Source: Macrobrachium rosenbergii
Taxonomy: Eukaryota; Arthropoda; Malacostraca; Decapoda; Palaemonidae
NCBI RefSeq assembly: GCF_040412425.1
Contig: NC_089768.1
Coordinates: forward strand, 6,791,001 to 6,855,000
Reading direction: 5' to 3'
DNA length: 64,000 nt
The notes under the pieces were generated by a model. That model searched no databases. It was given only the letters and a program-made list of their open reading frames with translations, and was not told where the DNA came from. Both the position numbers and the translations under genes were made by a program. Positions 11,833 through 24,175 of this stretch are shown one piece after another; the stretch's first letter is position 1; each line of letters begins with the position of its first letter.

Positions 11833-13034
11833 ATATGCTTAACGCAACCATTAATCGAAAAAAGAATTTAATGATTATATGCATGATTTCTATAGGTAAT
11901 TCCAGATTATTTAGTCGATTTTTCCTAAATCTTCTGTTACCTAAATTTTCCTGCTTGCATTATTTTGTATTCAATAATTGTGAATAACCCAGGAATCTCA
12001 ATGACACCTCTGCCAAATTAAGAATTAAGCACCAACAAAACTTTTAAAGGATCCTTTACCCAAAGACCGGATGACGAGTGGCTTCTTTAAGCTTCTGGGG
12101 TGTGGAGATAGAGACATTTCTGGTCATTGATTGGGAATTACAACAGCACCTGTGTTAGACCCGTGAGACAGATATTGGCAGAGTACGAGAACATGTCTAT
12201 CATAGAAAATACGGAGGTCTTATCTATAATTCAAAGACTATGTAATAGATTAATGTATGAATCAGGAATCTCAGTAAATCCGGATTTTTCTCTCTTTGCT
12301 GCTTTCACTATTTGTGTACGGGCCACTTTTATTCATTGTCTTCCCAGCGATTCGTGCTGTTTTTCTCATGATTCAACAAATCCCAGTCTCCTCAGTCGTC
12401 TTCACTCAGTATTTCGAAACTATCTTTCCCTTTGGAAAATATCTGAATGTTTATCCCGTACCAACTTGGTTTCACTGCAACCAAAACATTCCTTTCTATC
12501 CAAATTTCAGTTTCAGTTGTGTTTTATGAATTAGTGGTTCATCTTCCACTGAGATTTTGAGAGCTCAGGTTCTCTATGACCTTTCTTAAAATGACAACAA
12601 ATTTGTTTTAAAAATTTGCTCCTTTGAGCGGATGTTATGCGGTTCTTTCTAAGTCCTAGTAGTCGAAATGCGTTACCTGCTTCACTCCTTATTTTGAGCA
12701 TTGTTAATATATTTGTGAATTTATTTTTCTTTCGTGACGGGATTGCGCCAAAGGCAGCTGGGTTCACCCATGGTCAATAAACTGTATACTTGGTCTCAAA
12801 ATTACCTTTCCTCTGGACTTTTCTCTTTGCCACAAAGAAGGGAATCTCTGCCTATTTTTCTCTAGACCTCTCTTCCACGTTTAACTTTAAGAGATTTCTT
12901 ATCCACCATTGGAGCCTCGTAACAACCAACTGAGCACATTTCAATATTTCATTGCGGAAAAATAAGAAATACTCAGATAGTATAAGTCATGATCGCTAGA
13001 GGTAATGGATTTACCAGGTAGTAACATTTAAATT
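11833..13034. other. No recognised gene; 135-codon frame of unknown nature
   Basis: A plus-strand frame 12127-12534 (135 codons) is the longest non-repetitive frame in this part. It has no family motif I recognise, its codon use looks random, and no splice context was found. It could be chance or a decayed repeat. Confidence 0.4.
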
Positions 13035-13039
13035 TGTAG

Positions 13040-13103
<64 letters not shown>
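13035..13103. repeat. (ATT)n microsatellite
   Basis: About 23 ATT repeats. In this genome (AAT)n is the 3' tail of a LINE family, but no LINE sequence is evident on either side here. Confidence 0.95.
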
Positions 13104-13106
<3 letters not shown>

Positions 13107-13468
13107 AGAAAAATTCAAGCAGAAAGAATATGGCACCTCATGACGATCAGTAGATGAAAATGTTCTTATATTATTTATATTATATGTTTCTTTTTTTTTA
13201 ATAACATCGTTGACTAAGATGAACAGTGAACAATTGTTCCTTCTTTGTTTTTAGTAGCCTGTAAAATGTAACATAGTATCCAATACCGTTGACGACCCCA
13301 TATGAAAACCTTCCTCCCCTCTCCCTCCTCCTTTCCTATGGCTTAAGGAGACATTACAACGATTCTTTACTCCATGGGACAACATTAGGGAATCAGTGGA
13401 CCAAACAGTTAAAAGTAAACCACACGCACGCAACTACTCAAACCCAGGAGAGACGTCCATCCACGGGC

Positions 13469-13506
<38 letters not shown>

Positions 13507-15952
13507 TGGGGAACTGAGAGGAGGTAGCGAAGGGAGAGGGCCAGACCAAGGGAGTGGGATGGGGATGAGTACCGGAGGGTCATTTGAGATAAAGCATCGA
13601 ATCTTTTATGGCTCTTTTATCGCATTGTCGTCCACCGCCTGGACACTGTCTCTCGGCCGAAGCCGACAGCGCCTGCGTTCCAGGAGGCTCTTATGCACGT
13701 TTCCAGTTCCAGGTTCAAGCCTGTCATATACGATCAGATGAGCTGCAGAGGCGGTAATCTGATTAGGAGTGAATTACACCTGTGATATGCGCCTCATCTT
13801 CAAGAGAATGGGGCATATTTCATACTGCGTTCAGAATTATCATGAAAATTGCCCAAGATGTTTGAACCATGCTTCTACCACGACATATTTAGTGAGTATT
13901 TTGTTTCTCAAGGACAGAATCTCCGGTTACATCAGTATACCTGTGCAACAACAAAAAGGCTGAAGACCTATAGAAGAGATATTCTGCTTCACATATCATT
14001 ACACAAATAGCGTCTTTGTATGTAATACATATTTCCTACAAATAAACAGCGTCCGTGCATCAGGATCTTAATTACATTCTTAACGTCGAGTTTACTAGGA
14101 ATTAACAGAAGCATTCGGAGATTTATGGAACAGCACCAGTCATTAGGTTTTCACTGTCCACTATTTACTAAAAACTAATGTAAACAAAAGAAAAAACTAC
14201 AAAAAGTCAGGTAATTATACCAAAATACTAGAATATTATATTTATGGAAATTTTTCATAAATGGTCCAAAAACCTTTGTTTTATCAAATTTATTTGTCGC
14301 CACCTTCTAGCTTTTAAGCATATTTTCTTGCTGTTTTTTTCATATGGGGGTATCTAGAGTGATTTGCATGATTCATTGCATATTAGCAAAAATCTGAAGA
14401 ACTTCTCACATAACACCATCCTAGGATATTTCGTCATTGTTTATTTCGCACACGTAGAATATATTCAAAGGGCATCAAATATTTTTTATATAAACATAAC
14501 ACTTTCAAAAGTCCTGGTTGCTATCTATGCTTTCAACTCAACCCATTCATTGGAGTCATGAAAACACCCTGAAACTGTAAAGATATCCAAGAAAACGTGT
14601 ATGTATCCTGTTGCTTCACTATAAAGAATTATGATTTTATAACTGAATGTAAAACTATAACCACAAATCATTCAAGTACAATTTCAAAACGATTATTGTA
14701 GACTATTCTAAAAGAAAAGTGACGAATAATTGTTGTCAGATATTTCAGAAAATTCTCTATGAATCTCATGAATATACTGGATATGCAAGCTTTGTATTCT
14801 TAGATTCAAAGTAAAAGCTCCTTAGGTCTGTAATGAGGAGTGACCTTTAACACAATATGTAAAAATGAAAGTCAGATGTCTTTGGGAAACATTCGTAAAT
14901 GACGCACAATATCTAGAACAAAAAAAAAAAAAAGAAGAAGCAGGACACCGTCTTTGACTGGTGTATTCCTTCTGTATTTTCTTTCTGTATTCCTTTTATA
15001 GTACGATGAAATCTCACATTTGGGCACTGGATTATTTTAGCACCTGGGTGACTTTCTCAGAAAATTGTCTCTTATCCTAACTTTCATTCGTCTTCGAAAT
15101 TGTAAGGAAAATATTAGCAGAAACTCTATAACGAGTTCATTTTCCCTATTTTCATTACAACTATGATGATTGGATAACCTCTTTTAATGTATAGCATTAA
15201 TGTTTAAATCGGCATGAAACTTCAAGAAATGATAAAGAAACATTCGTAATGACAAAGTACGCAACGAGAGTTATCACTAATGGTGTGAAGGACGGTGCAC
15301 TAATGCCTCTATAATCCCTGTCCTCAGAATTATTTTCTGACGATCTCCATCTAATCACACCAATAACAAAACTGCATTATATAAATTGGCTCGTCTAGGA
15401 AAATAACCGGAAACATTTTGTCCTTCTCCAACAATCTTGGAAAATATTATTGACTTGAAAAGGCTATGGTAAAAAAAAAACAGTCCATTAAACCTATATC
15501 CCTGAATTATAACGATAAAATAATATATAATTTATTCTCTTTACATGAAAAATATAAAATATACGCAAGACTCTTGTTGTTATTCATGATTAAGCTGACG
15601 CAATACCGGCGCTGGCCTTTGCTCATAGAGCATCTCGTAAAGTCATCGCGAGAATACGTCGTAAAAATATCTCATTAGACTCTACTTCACGAAACTAGAG
15701 CCGCGACCACTGAGCTGAAAGTTTCATGATCGTGTTCTGGGTCCCTACTATCAAGAAATCGACATCACAGTTGTCCCTATAGTTGAACAGGGCAAAATCA
15801 TATATGAAGCCCAACTGCAACTAGCTTGCTCGTCTTCGGTGTAAGCCTGATCGTAAACACCAATATCAGTAACTGCTCAACTCGTCCATCTGCGTTGAGC
15901 ACACTTTCATCCATGACAACTACTATTCATAATACTTCATTTTCTGATAGCT
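13104..15952. other. No gene seen; short GC-rich patch
   Basis: Includes an (AG)n tract (13471-13502) and a GC-richer patch at about 13520-13760. That patch contains TGATTAGGAGTGAATTACAC and an adjacent E-box-like CACCTG near 13780, which might be a conserved regulatory block; this is conjecture. The rest is AT-rich and featureless. Confidence 0.4.
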
Positions 15953-15956
15953 ATCA

Positions 15957-15975
15957 ATCTATCTATCTATCTATG

Positions 15976-16069
<94 letters not shown>
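15957..16069. repeat. (TCTA)n-(TA)n compound microsatellite
   Basis: About 14 TCTA units, one changed to TGTA, running directly into about 27 TA units. Confidence 0.95.
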
Positions 16070-16072
<3 letters not shown>

Positions 16073-17500
16073 GGAAAGTTGCTATGGTTCAGGGTGTACT
16101 CAACACAGATGACTGAGCTAAGCAGTTACCAATATTGTTATTTAGGGTCTCTTCTGCACCGGCATATATTATTACCTGTTTTGAGGGGCACTGGAATTTA
16201 CTTTACTGTATTCAATAGGACCTTGCAATAAAACTCTCAAAATACCGTAACCAGAAGAAAAAGAGCAAATAATCAATGGTAGGTCGCCAAGTGAGAATTT
16301 TGCTTCTTAACACTTACTTTATTTACACAAGCACACTGGTAAATTAAAGGTATCAGATCTCACTAAAATGAAACGTACAAAAGGTCAATGACTTGGAAAA
16401 ATACTATGTTAAGTAATTCCAATGTGTACATAAATGGACCATATACAAGAGGTCTTTAAAATTCTAGCAGTCGTACAATTACATCAGCCCAGTGGGGCAG
16501 ACTTCACTTGGCAAATCAGGAACACAGGGGAAACATCTACTTGGTAAATGACGGTGACACCACTCCTGGAAGTGAAATAATTCCAGATGAGACTACTAAT
16601 AAGTTAATATCTCTAAGGACGAGTTAATACAGAAGTAAAATGGACTGCATTACTCTAATCACTTCTAACAAGGGAATGGCGTTAATCTATGCACTTGTAG
16701 CAAGGGACACACACTGGGACTGATAAATACACTATTGCAAAGTCAAAGGAAAAGGGATTGAATTAATTCTGAATTGTGAGAGAGAGATATTAAGTAGAGA
16801 AAAAGTTACACTGGCTTAGAACTAACTCTCGAATCACAGGCCGTACCATACTTTGCTTATTTGAGATGCTTGGAGAGAAGATTCTCCAGATGAGGTAGAC
16901 TTAACTATCTTGTGACACGTCTGGTTCAAAGGTCAAAGTCCGCCAAGTGTATGGGAAGGTGAGGGCCTAACTGGCACGAGGCTCAACACTCCAACAGGCA
17001 GAGCCTTCGATTGACCAGAGCAGACAGACTGACGACCCCTGTCATCTCGCCCTTTTTATGGCAGAAAGCATGAAAATACAAAAGGTTTTGAGATAGGTTT
17101 GGGCTTGGCTAGGACGGAACAGTTATTGACTTTTACAGGTGTTTTCCCTGGCAACTCATTAAGTAGGAGACAGCAAGAACACTCCCTAAAAATTATCTGT
17201 CGTTCCATATACTGTGGCTATACCTAACCCCCTAGTAAAATGGAAAATTTTCTAAATTATTAAGAGTTAAGCAATACAGTAGGGTAAATTCAAAAAAATA
17301 TATGGGGGGGTATATATATGTTATTTCTTTTATCCAAAATGAGGGTGTCTAGACGATGTTAGCCTTCTGATTCTCAACAAGAATTGCGATAACGCAAAAA
17401 AGGTCGAAATCCAATGCAGCTGACTATTTGTCAGGTACACAATTCACTGTTTCTGTCAACAGAAGCACATATATATGTATATATTATATTATTTTCTTGT

Positions 17501-17508
<8 letters not shown>
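16070..17508. other. No gene seen; minus-strand TATA and polyA signals
   Basis: On the minus strand CATAAAAAGGGCG (about 17050-17062) resembles a TATA box and AAATAAAGTAAG (about 16315-16326) a polyadenylation signal, roughly 735 bp apart. The pair recalls an LTR layout but no termini were found. Confidence 0.25.

Positions 17509-17570
<62 letters not shown>
17509..17570. repeat. (TA)n microsatellite
   Basis: About 30 TA repeats preceded by an imperfect TATG/TATT-rich leader from about 17470. Confidence 0.95.
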
Positions 17571-17575
<5 letters not shown>

Positions 17576-17650
17576 GTTTGCTGTTTGACCTCCCGTCCTT
17601 GCCTCTTAGTATATTAATAAATTAAGTTTTATTAAAGTAAAGGCAGACAA

Positions 17651-18384
17651 TGTAGGCTGCTCGCATGAGTGGGAGTCAAGGCGGGAAACCCAGGTGTTGT
17701 TTTCAAACTAACTTAGGCAACTGGCCGACGGGTGGGAATATTAGCTCAGAGGGCCATAAATAAAGGATAGGTTTTGCTAAGACAGTCCTTAGAGATACTG
17801 TTCCTACAGGTTAGTCTCCTTTGACCTGTGTACTGGTAAGTTTTTTGTCCTTTTCAGACCAGATCCGTGTCCAAGCCCAATCTCTTGTGATTAAGTAATG
17901 ACAAGTTTCCGGAGCGCAAGGTTGTTATCTGGTTACGTCTTTTCCAGAAGAGTGTATACCTTGAGCCTGGACATACCTTCTTGCTTGGAGAATCCACATC
18001 ATCACTGCCAAGAAGCCTCATTTCGATGTTCACTGCATTCAACTGCCTTATAAAAGCGTTTGAAGAGGCATATTAAATCAGTTGTGGTCATTTCCATTTA
18101 GCATTGAGGTATTTTGTCTTGACTAGGACTAATATTTTGAGCTGCTGTTAGGTCCTGTAAATAATCGATTTCCTTTTATTTTACTTTATTGTTGAACTAG
18201 TTTTCCACTAATTGTGTTGAATTAATCCATGCGGTTATGCAATAAACCTCTATTCAGTATCTGTCTTTTAGAGATTTATTTTGCACCTTAAATGGCAGAA
18301 CTATGTGGGTCTTGGGTTGGGTAAGTTGAGGCAATATAAATCCAGCTAAATAAGCATTAAACTAATTAACTGACCCACCCATGT

Positions 18385-18388
<4 letters not shown>
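17651..18388 (+). mobile_element. Possible solo LTR
   Basis: The block begins TGTAGG and ends TGTAACA, carries a TATA-like CATAAATAAAGG near 17756 and AATAAA near 18241, and is 738 bp long, all compatible with an LTR. Against this, no convincing 5-bp target-site duplication in the usual frame exists (ACAAT occurs at both ends but overlaps the termini) and no second copy is in the window. It directly precedes a (TA)n tract. Confidence 0.25.

Positions 18389-18389
<1 letters not shown>

Positions 18390-18476
<87 letters not shown>
18390..18476. repeat. (TA)n microsatellite
   Basis: About 43 TA repeats. Confidence 0.95.
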
Positions 18477-18479
<3 letters not shown>

Positions 18480-18834
18480 CTTTATCACTTACACACTTAT
18501 CTGTGCATTAATACAATTACTAACAGGACCTCAGTGAAACTGCATGGTATCTAGCAGAAATTTATTCAGTGAAAGTTACAAACTTCCCAGGACTAACAGT
18601 CCTCTTCGTCAAGTATCCATCAAATGACCGGACACGTAGTCCAGCTGTATTTATGTGTGTGGGGGACTGTATTAAAGCCCTTCTTCCTGTGATTATCCTC
18701 CTTCTCCTGTGTGACCCCTACCTTGTGACCTTGGGCTTTCTCTGCCTACGGTTCTTTCCAGGTGTGATTTTCTATGTGGTTTCTTGTGTTTTTGCATTTT
18801 TTTCTATTGTAAAGTAAGCAGTTTTTCTTGACAG

Positions 18835-18908
18835 GCATTTAATTACACATTCTTGCAAATAAATGACAGATGCAAGAGTAAGTAATGACTATTGAAAAAA
18901 AATTTATT
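18835..18908 (+). repeat. 70-bp direct repeat, copy 1
   Basis: Begins GCATTTAATTACA and contains TTGCAAATAAATGACAG and GCAAGAGTAAGTAATGACTA. Nearly identical to 20494-20562, 1659 bp away. The spacing and the nearby minus-strand TATA-like TATATAAAGGGCC (about 19562-19574) suggest these may be pieces of LTRs of the minus-strand Gypsy element downstream, but full LTRs were not delimited. Confidence 0.8.
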
Positions 18909-20493
18909 TACATTTAACAATTAAATCAGAAGAATGGGGAATGTCAAAAAGCAGACAGGTAAAACAGATGCCTGTCAAAAGACTAAATTTACAACAATTT
19001 ACACAATAACAGAAATGGGAAAAATCCACTTTGTAGAACACCATTGGGTGAGGGGTAGTGGCTATGACCACGGCACAAGCACAAAGTGAACAGCTGATTC
19101 AACAGCTAGCAACTCCATCTGCAATCGTGAAAGCATTTGGTTACTTACGTAAAATAGGTAAGGTAATTAAGGAATCGAGGGGGTTGCACGGACGGTGCCA
19201 AAGTAACCCGATTCAAGGCACTGGTAGTCACGTGTGAAACCTTGGATATTTACTCACTGCATTAAACAAATCAGGTCTTGTGAAAATTTGCACTTCAGAA
19301 AAGAAAATAAATTAGTTTTGTGACTGATTCAAAATCTCGCTTCTGATACTTTACCTTTTCTTCGGAGACAGGGAACCTCGTCTTCAGCACCAGCATGGAG
19401 GCAAGAATTAGGGGCTTTCAACACAAAGAAAGACTCAGGCCCAAAGCAGCCACGTGGGAAGGATCAAGGGTCTGATGGAGTGGGTGAGAAAGGGGCAAGT
19501 TCTGGGTTACGTAGCCGGACGTTTCTCTGCCTACCTGAGTTCTGAGGGAGCAGGTTGTTCTTGGCCCTTTATATAACTTCGTAAGGATTACGATTCTCTT
19601 CCTCCCAGATGGCGATGTCACTTGATTGGCAGTCTGTTTTCTATACCTTTGGACCATGTGGGAACCATGTGGGAACCATGTGGGAAATGGAGCTGCCCAC
19701 ACTTTCCCTTTGGTCTCCAGAAGGCATTACCCGGAAGAAAGGCTCGAGCAGTCACTAGGTCAAGGAAGAGGATTGAAAGATTATTTAAGGGGTGAGGAAA
19801 ATGAGAGATTTTCCAGGAAGGGGCGATGTTTTCCCACAACCTGTCTTTGCTAGTCAGTGGTGTTATTAATGCGACTACCCTTGTTTCAATTGAATAACCA
19901 TGAATTAAGTTTATAAGGTGCATCAATGCACTCTTAGAGGGCAGGGTGACATACCTACGTATACCTCCCCATTCAAGTTGACATTCCACACCTTAAATTG
20001 GGTGGGAATATCTACGAATAAGTCAGCTTGACTAAATAAGCTATTATCTCTTCTTACTTCCCCCTTTTAATCTTACTAAATTATTGAAATTATTAATTGT
20101 GAGTCAACCAATTGCAAATTATTCTTTATCACTTATAAACGTACGTTATCTCAGATTATAGGGCTGTTGTTATTCTATGGCAGCATTATATCAAACTCAA
20201 AAAAAAAGTATTTGACGTCTTATCATATCATGAATTAGAATAACAACATAAAATAGGGTTAGAATGTCACTTGTAAGGTGTGTTCTAAAATTATTCATGC
20301 ACTTAACGATAGTGTTAGTCTGCAAATCCCAAGTGATGAAGTGAGGTTGCCTTGATGAGGCATTACAATGAAGTATGCGTGGACTTATATTAGGTGATGC
20401 CACGATACTTGTATACGGCGGCACTGTGTCAGACGTGGCACTAACATTGCGGGTGCCTCGTGGCATTCATCTACGTACGTGATGTACAGTTAT
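18909..20493. other. Probable LTR or transposon-derived DNA, no gene
   Basis: Moderately GC-rich. GTGGGAACCAT is repeated three times near 19655-19685. Parts resemble 20640-20800 ('GGGG..AGTGG.TATG..GACGG'), implying an old duplication. No protein similarity is visible. Confidence 0.35.
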
Positions 20494-20562
20494 GCATTTA
20501 ATTACATATTCTTGCAAATAAATGACAGGTGCAAGAGTAAGTAATGACTATTAAAGAAAATT
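20494..20562 (+). repeat. 70-bp direct repeat, copy 2
   Basis: Same sequence as 18835-18908, with only a few substitutions over the alignable length. Confidence 0.8.
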
Positions 20563-22041
20563 TTTGATCAATATGCAAGTATTATATTCCTTAGCCTATG
20601 AAAAATGGCTAGGTTCGTTCTTTAGCACAAAGGACCGCAAATTACACCGGTAGGGGCCAGTGGATGTGGTGACGGTAGTCAGAGGACACGACTCCTCTGG
20701 CAGGAGCATCTTCCAATATCTAAGGTAATGGCATTGTGCCAGGTTGGCACCCATGTGATAAGGGCCTAATGGTCCCGTTATATAAAATTTACAATGTACC
20801 GTGCTTTTGTAGGCATGAAAGGTAGGCCAAAGGACTTATATTACTGGAATATCTGGCAATTTGCACACTGCATTGGCAGAGGGGGAGACAAAGTAAAAGT
20901 GAGGAGCCGTTATAAGGTTTTACAAAGGGATTCATGAACGGGCAAGGTTGCTGAGAAAAATATTAAATTACGAGATTTGGAAAAAGAGAAAAAATGATCG
21001 AAGTGGTAAAAGGACATATTACAAGGAGAAATTAAATTACAAAGCTATGAGGAAAGTAAACAGGGGAAGAAGCCTGGAATCCTCTCCTGGACAGAGGTGC
21101 CAAAGTTCTTTGTAAGATAAAGGTGAGGCACTGTGCCAGATTAGCACTAGTGCCAGGGTAGCTCAATGGCTCTCTTTAGGATACCTGGAGTTTTCTACGC
21201 CCGTGACCTTTCTTCTGTGGACCTCTTTTAGGTCGATGGTTTGACTTGGTAGGGGGACTTAGTGGACCGAGTCCAAGGAAGATATGTGAGTGCCACCTGT
21301 ACCAACTTCTTTGACAGCCGAAGCAGGGGTATTCTTTGCAAGCTCTACCACGAGTCGTCGCAGTCCCTTGAGTTCATTGGCCAATTGAGATATGGCAGAA
21401 TCCTCACTCATAATGGAGTCTGCAGAGAACTAGGAAAGAGGGGAAGAGGTCTTGGTGGGCGTGAGAGGCTTGCAGGTCACAATGACCAGCTCAGGTACAG
21501 GTTGTGAGACCGCAACTTTGGGTGAGCTTCCGCTGTGGTCAGAGGAATCTGGAGGGGACCCGAGTATACTTTGGGTTGGCTCTCATACCGGCACTGGTGA
21601 TGGTGAAAAGCTAGGGGGAGAGAGGCGATCCGGACTGGGATCTCTTGAAGCACTAGCACTAAAGCAAGTCCAGGTCCAGGAATTAACTTTGGAATTTCTT
21701 TGATGTCTGCGATGGATGAAACGTGGTACTATCCCGGACACTTAAGTGGCACTGGCAGAGATTTAGAGTCAAGTTTGGGATCTCCAGAGGGAGATTCAGG
21801 GTGCACCTTGACACTGGCACTGGGGCAGGGCCTGACACTACAATTGAATTTGTTAAAGTCTCACCGCTCAAGATGGATGGAGCTTGGCACTGCTCAGGCA
21901 CTCAAATGGCACTGGCAGCAGTTTTAAGGTAGGTCCTGGAGGACCCTTAGTGCTTGATTGAGATTTGGAGGGGTTGGGACCTCTGGATTTTTGTAAATTA
22001 AGAGGGGACTGGAAATTCTGTCCCAGGAGGAGGTCATAGCC
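20563..22041. other. Internal or flanking part of minus-strand Gypsy, not resolved
   Basis: Lies downstream of the protease of the minus-strand element, so reverse transcriptase would be expected, but no RT motif could be read on either strand. A 50-bp block at 21713-21765 recurs at 21876-21928 (both containing TGGCACTGGCAG), and 'GGCACTG' is frequent from 20725 to 21930, suggesting old internal duplication. Confidence 0.4.
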
Positions 22042-22413
22042 TCAAGGAAGGTAAGTGACTACTGCATGAGTGCAGATTTTAGATCTGTGAGGTCTTGTGA
22101 CCTTCAATTTGATGGTGGAGAGAAACATCTTCATGCAATTCATACCCTTGATTGTGATAAGTTGATGCCTGCTAATGGTGTCCCCATGGGAGAACTTATC
22201 TTCCCTTATGATGGAGATTTGTGCACCAGTGTCATCGAATGCTGTGACCTGGTGTGCAGGGTAGCTATCTTGAGGAGGTGCCACAGATATGGGACCTTCG
22301 GCTGGAGGGCCTATGGATTTTGGATTTATAACTGCCAAAGCACTGTAATCTTTGCTTGGCACTGTCCCAGTGGAGAGAGCAGGCCCTTTGTTGTTCATCC
22401 CAGAGCCAGACAT
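22042..22413 (-). pseudogene. Gypsy aspartic protease (DTGA)
   Basis: A 123-codon open frame contains AFDDTGAQISIIREDKF, the catalytic triplet of retroelement proteases in the form common to Gypsy elements; the catalytic DTGA codons lie at 22222-22233. The reading after 22042 continues into 'RGYDLLLGQNF', the second conserved protease segment, across a break. No RT follows in a readable frame. Confidence 0.85.
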
Positions 22414-22444
22414 GGCTCATTTGGGTGTGGTCCCATTTGGGGAC

Positions 22445-23524
22445 TTAGAGGGAGTTTCTGTCTGATTCGGCCTTCAAGCAGCACTGTTCAGTGGAGGTCC
22501 CTAATCTTTTACAATGGCCACACCTGGGCTTCTTTTGAAGGTGACCATTCTTGGGCATAGGCTGACCAGAGGAGTGAGCAGGGGGACAGATCTTATGACC
22601 TAGAGAGCTGATGTGAGGATGGTATGTGTCCCAGCCGTCCCCTAGGTGACAGCACTTGGCAAACATCTTGGGGGCTTGAGTAAAAATGTAGGTGGCAAGG
22701 GCAAATCCTCGATTTGGAAACGCTTGAGGACGTCTTTCAAAGTAGTGGCACTCAGAGATTCTAGCTACCTCTTAAAGGCCCTGGTCTTGTGGTACGCCCA
22801 TTTGGACAAGGTTTGGCCAGCCCCTTTCGTCTGACCTCACCAACATTGTCTCCAGCAATTGGGGATAATTTTGTAGGCCTTCTTGATGGCCTGATGAACA
22901 CCTGTGAGGTTTCCCGCTCATACGGGATGAGGGAACAGAAGGTGGCATCACCCTTTCCATCCAGATGCTTTCCCAAGATCAGTGCCACTTCGGCAGGAGA
23001 GGGTGTGCAGGTCAAGAGGACCTTCTCGATGTTGTCGAGCCAGGCCTCAGGTTCGTCTCCGTTCCATGGCTGGATCAGGGTGTTAACACTGCTGACAGTC
23101 GCCTGGGGAGAGGTCATAGCAGGTTTTCTGGCACTGAGTTTGGCTAGCTACAGCTCATGGGCCCTTTGCTTGTATTTCTCTGCTTCTCTCTCCTTTCTTT
23201 CTCGTTCCTCCCTTGCTTCCTTCTCTGCTCTCTCTCGTTCTTCCCTGACTTCCTTCTCTTTTCTTTCTCGTTCTTCCTTGGCTTCCTTCTCCTTCTTCCT
23301 CGTTCTTCCCTGGCTGCCTTCTCCTTTCTGTCCATTCTTCCTTTTCCCCTCCTTCTTTGCGGTGTTGTCCCTCTCTTGGACCCAATGCTGCAGGTCCTTC
23401 CCAGCCAATCCAATCCCCTTTCCAATGCTCGAGAACTATTTGAAATCCTTGGTTTGCATGATGTCGAAGTCCTGGGGGGCCAGTTAGAAAAAGGGCTCGG
23501 CTTGGATGTGGCTCTTGACTTCAA
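22445..23524 (-). pseudogene. gag: Gypsy gag with coiled-coil N-terminus and altered zinc knuckle
   Basis: The N-terminal part (about 23520-23150) is a highly charged E/K/R helix, expected to form a coiled coil. It leads into a gag stretch beginning near 23117 (MTSPQATVSSVNTLIQPWNG...) with the 'EAWLDNIEKVLLTCTPSPAEVALILGK' region typical of metazoan Gypsy capsids. At 22481-22522 the zinc knuckle reads C-GH-C-KRLG-T-STEQ-C: a correct CX2CX4-X-X4C spacing in which the usual His is Thr (ACC codon). Frames shift at several places. Long frames on the opposite strand, including the 232- and 164-codon ones, are shadows. Confidence 0.8.
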
Positions 23525-24175
23525 GTGTTGTTCTGCAGAACGCAGGGTTTGTTCTTGATAAATGACTTATGTCTTGTTCTGTAGAACTTAGGCTTTGTTC
23601 TTGATAAATTATTCAGGGTTTGCTCTGTAGAACGAAGGGTTTGTTTGTGATGAACGATTCGAGTCTGTTCCATAGAACTCAAGTGTTTGTTCGTGATGAA
23701 AAATTCAGTTTTGTTCCAAAGAACTCAAGGTTTTGTGCATGATGAATGTTTTTATTTTGTTTCAAAGAACTCAAGAGTTTGTGTGTGGTGAACGCTTTTA
23801 TTTTGTTCTGAAGAACTCAAGGGTTTGTGCATGATGAACACTTATTTTTTTCAGAAGAACTCAAGTGTTTCTGCATGATGAACACTTTTATTTTGTTCTG
23901 AAGAACTCAAGTGTTTCTGCATGATGAACATTTTATTTTGTTCCAAAGAACTGAAAGGTTTGTGCATGATCAATGCTTTCATTTTGTTCTGAAGAACTCA
24001 AGGGTTTGTTCGTGATGAATGTTTTTATTTTGTTCCGAAGAACTTAAGGTTTTGTGCATGATGAATGCTTTTATTTTGTTCTGAAGAACTCAAGGGTTTG
24101 TAAATGATGAACGCTTTTATTTTCTTCCGAAGAACTCAGGGTGTTCTGTAAAACTTAGGGTTTGTCAGATGTGCC
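23525..24175. repeat. 46-bp minisatellite, about 13-14 copies
   Basis: The unit contains GTTCTGAAGAACTCAAGG, then GTTTGTGCATGATGAA, then CGCTTTTATT. Every unit keeps the GTTCTNNAGAAC near-palindrome, while the rest drifts; the copies near 23525-23680 are the most diverged. The array begins at the 5' edge of the minus-strand gag frame, so it occupies the place of the element's leader. Confidence 0.9.

Larger units (their letters stand above)
22042..23530 (-). mobile_element. Degenerate Gypsy-type LTR retrotransposon (minus strand)
   Basis: Reading the minus strand from 23530 downwards: a charged coiled-coil leader (KEREAE-type), a gag segment (WNGDEPEAWLDNIEKVL), a CCHC-like zinc knuckle (22481-22522), and an aspartic protease with DTGA (22222-22233). 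The order is that of Gypsy/Ty3 gag-pro. Frames shift between segments, so the element is dead. It belongs to a different lineage from the copy at 1.6-2.8 kb: the protease reads DTGAQISIIRED rather than DTGSSLSILP. Confidence 0.85.

Noticed and set aside
12127..12534. 135-codon frame as a host gene
   Set aside because: No family motif, splice context or composition signal; left as an unexplained frame.
17651..18388. Confident solo LTR
   Set aside because: Ends are TG..CA-like and signals are plausible, but there is no clean target-site duplication and no second copy, so it is kept only as a low-confidence call.
22066..22560. 164-codon plus-strand frame
   Set aside because: Antisense of the minus-strand gag zinc knuckle and protease, which have clear family motifs.
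22789..23487. 232-codon plus-strand frame rich in F, L and S
   Set aside because: Antisense shadow of the E/K/R-rich Gypsy gag coiled coil on the minus strand.
23525..24175. Possible CRISPR-like array (regular 46-bp spacing)
   Set aside because: Units are repeated along their whole length with no unique spacers, and the sequence is eukaryotic: a minisatellite.
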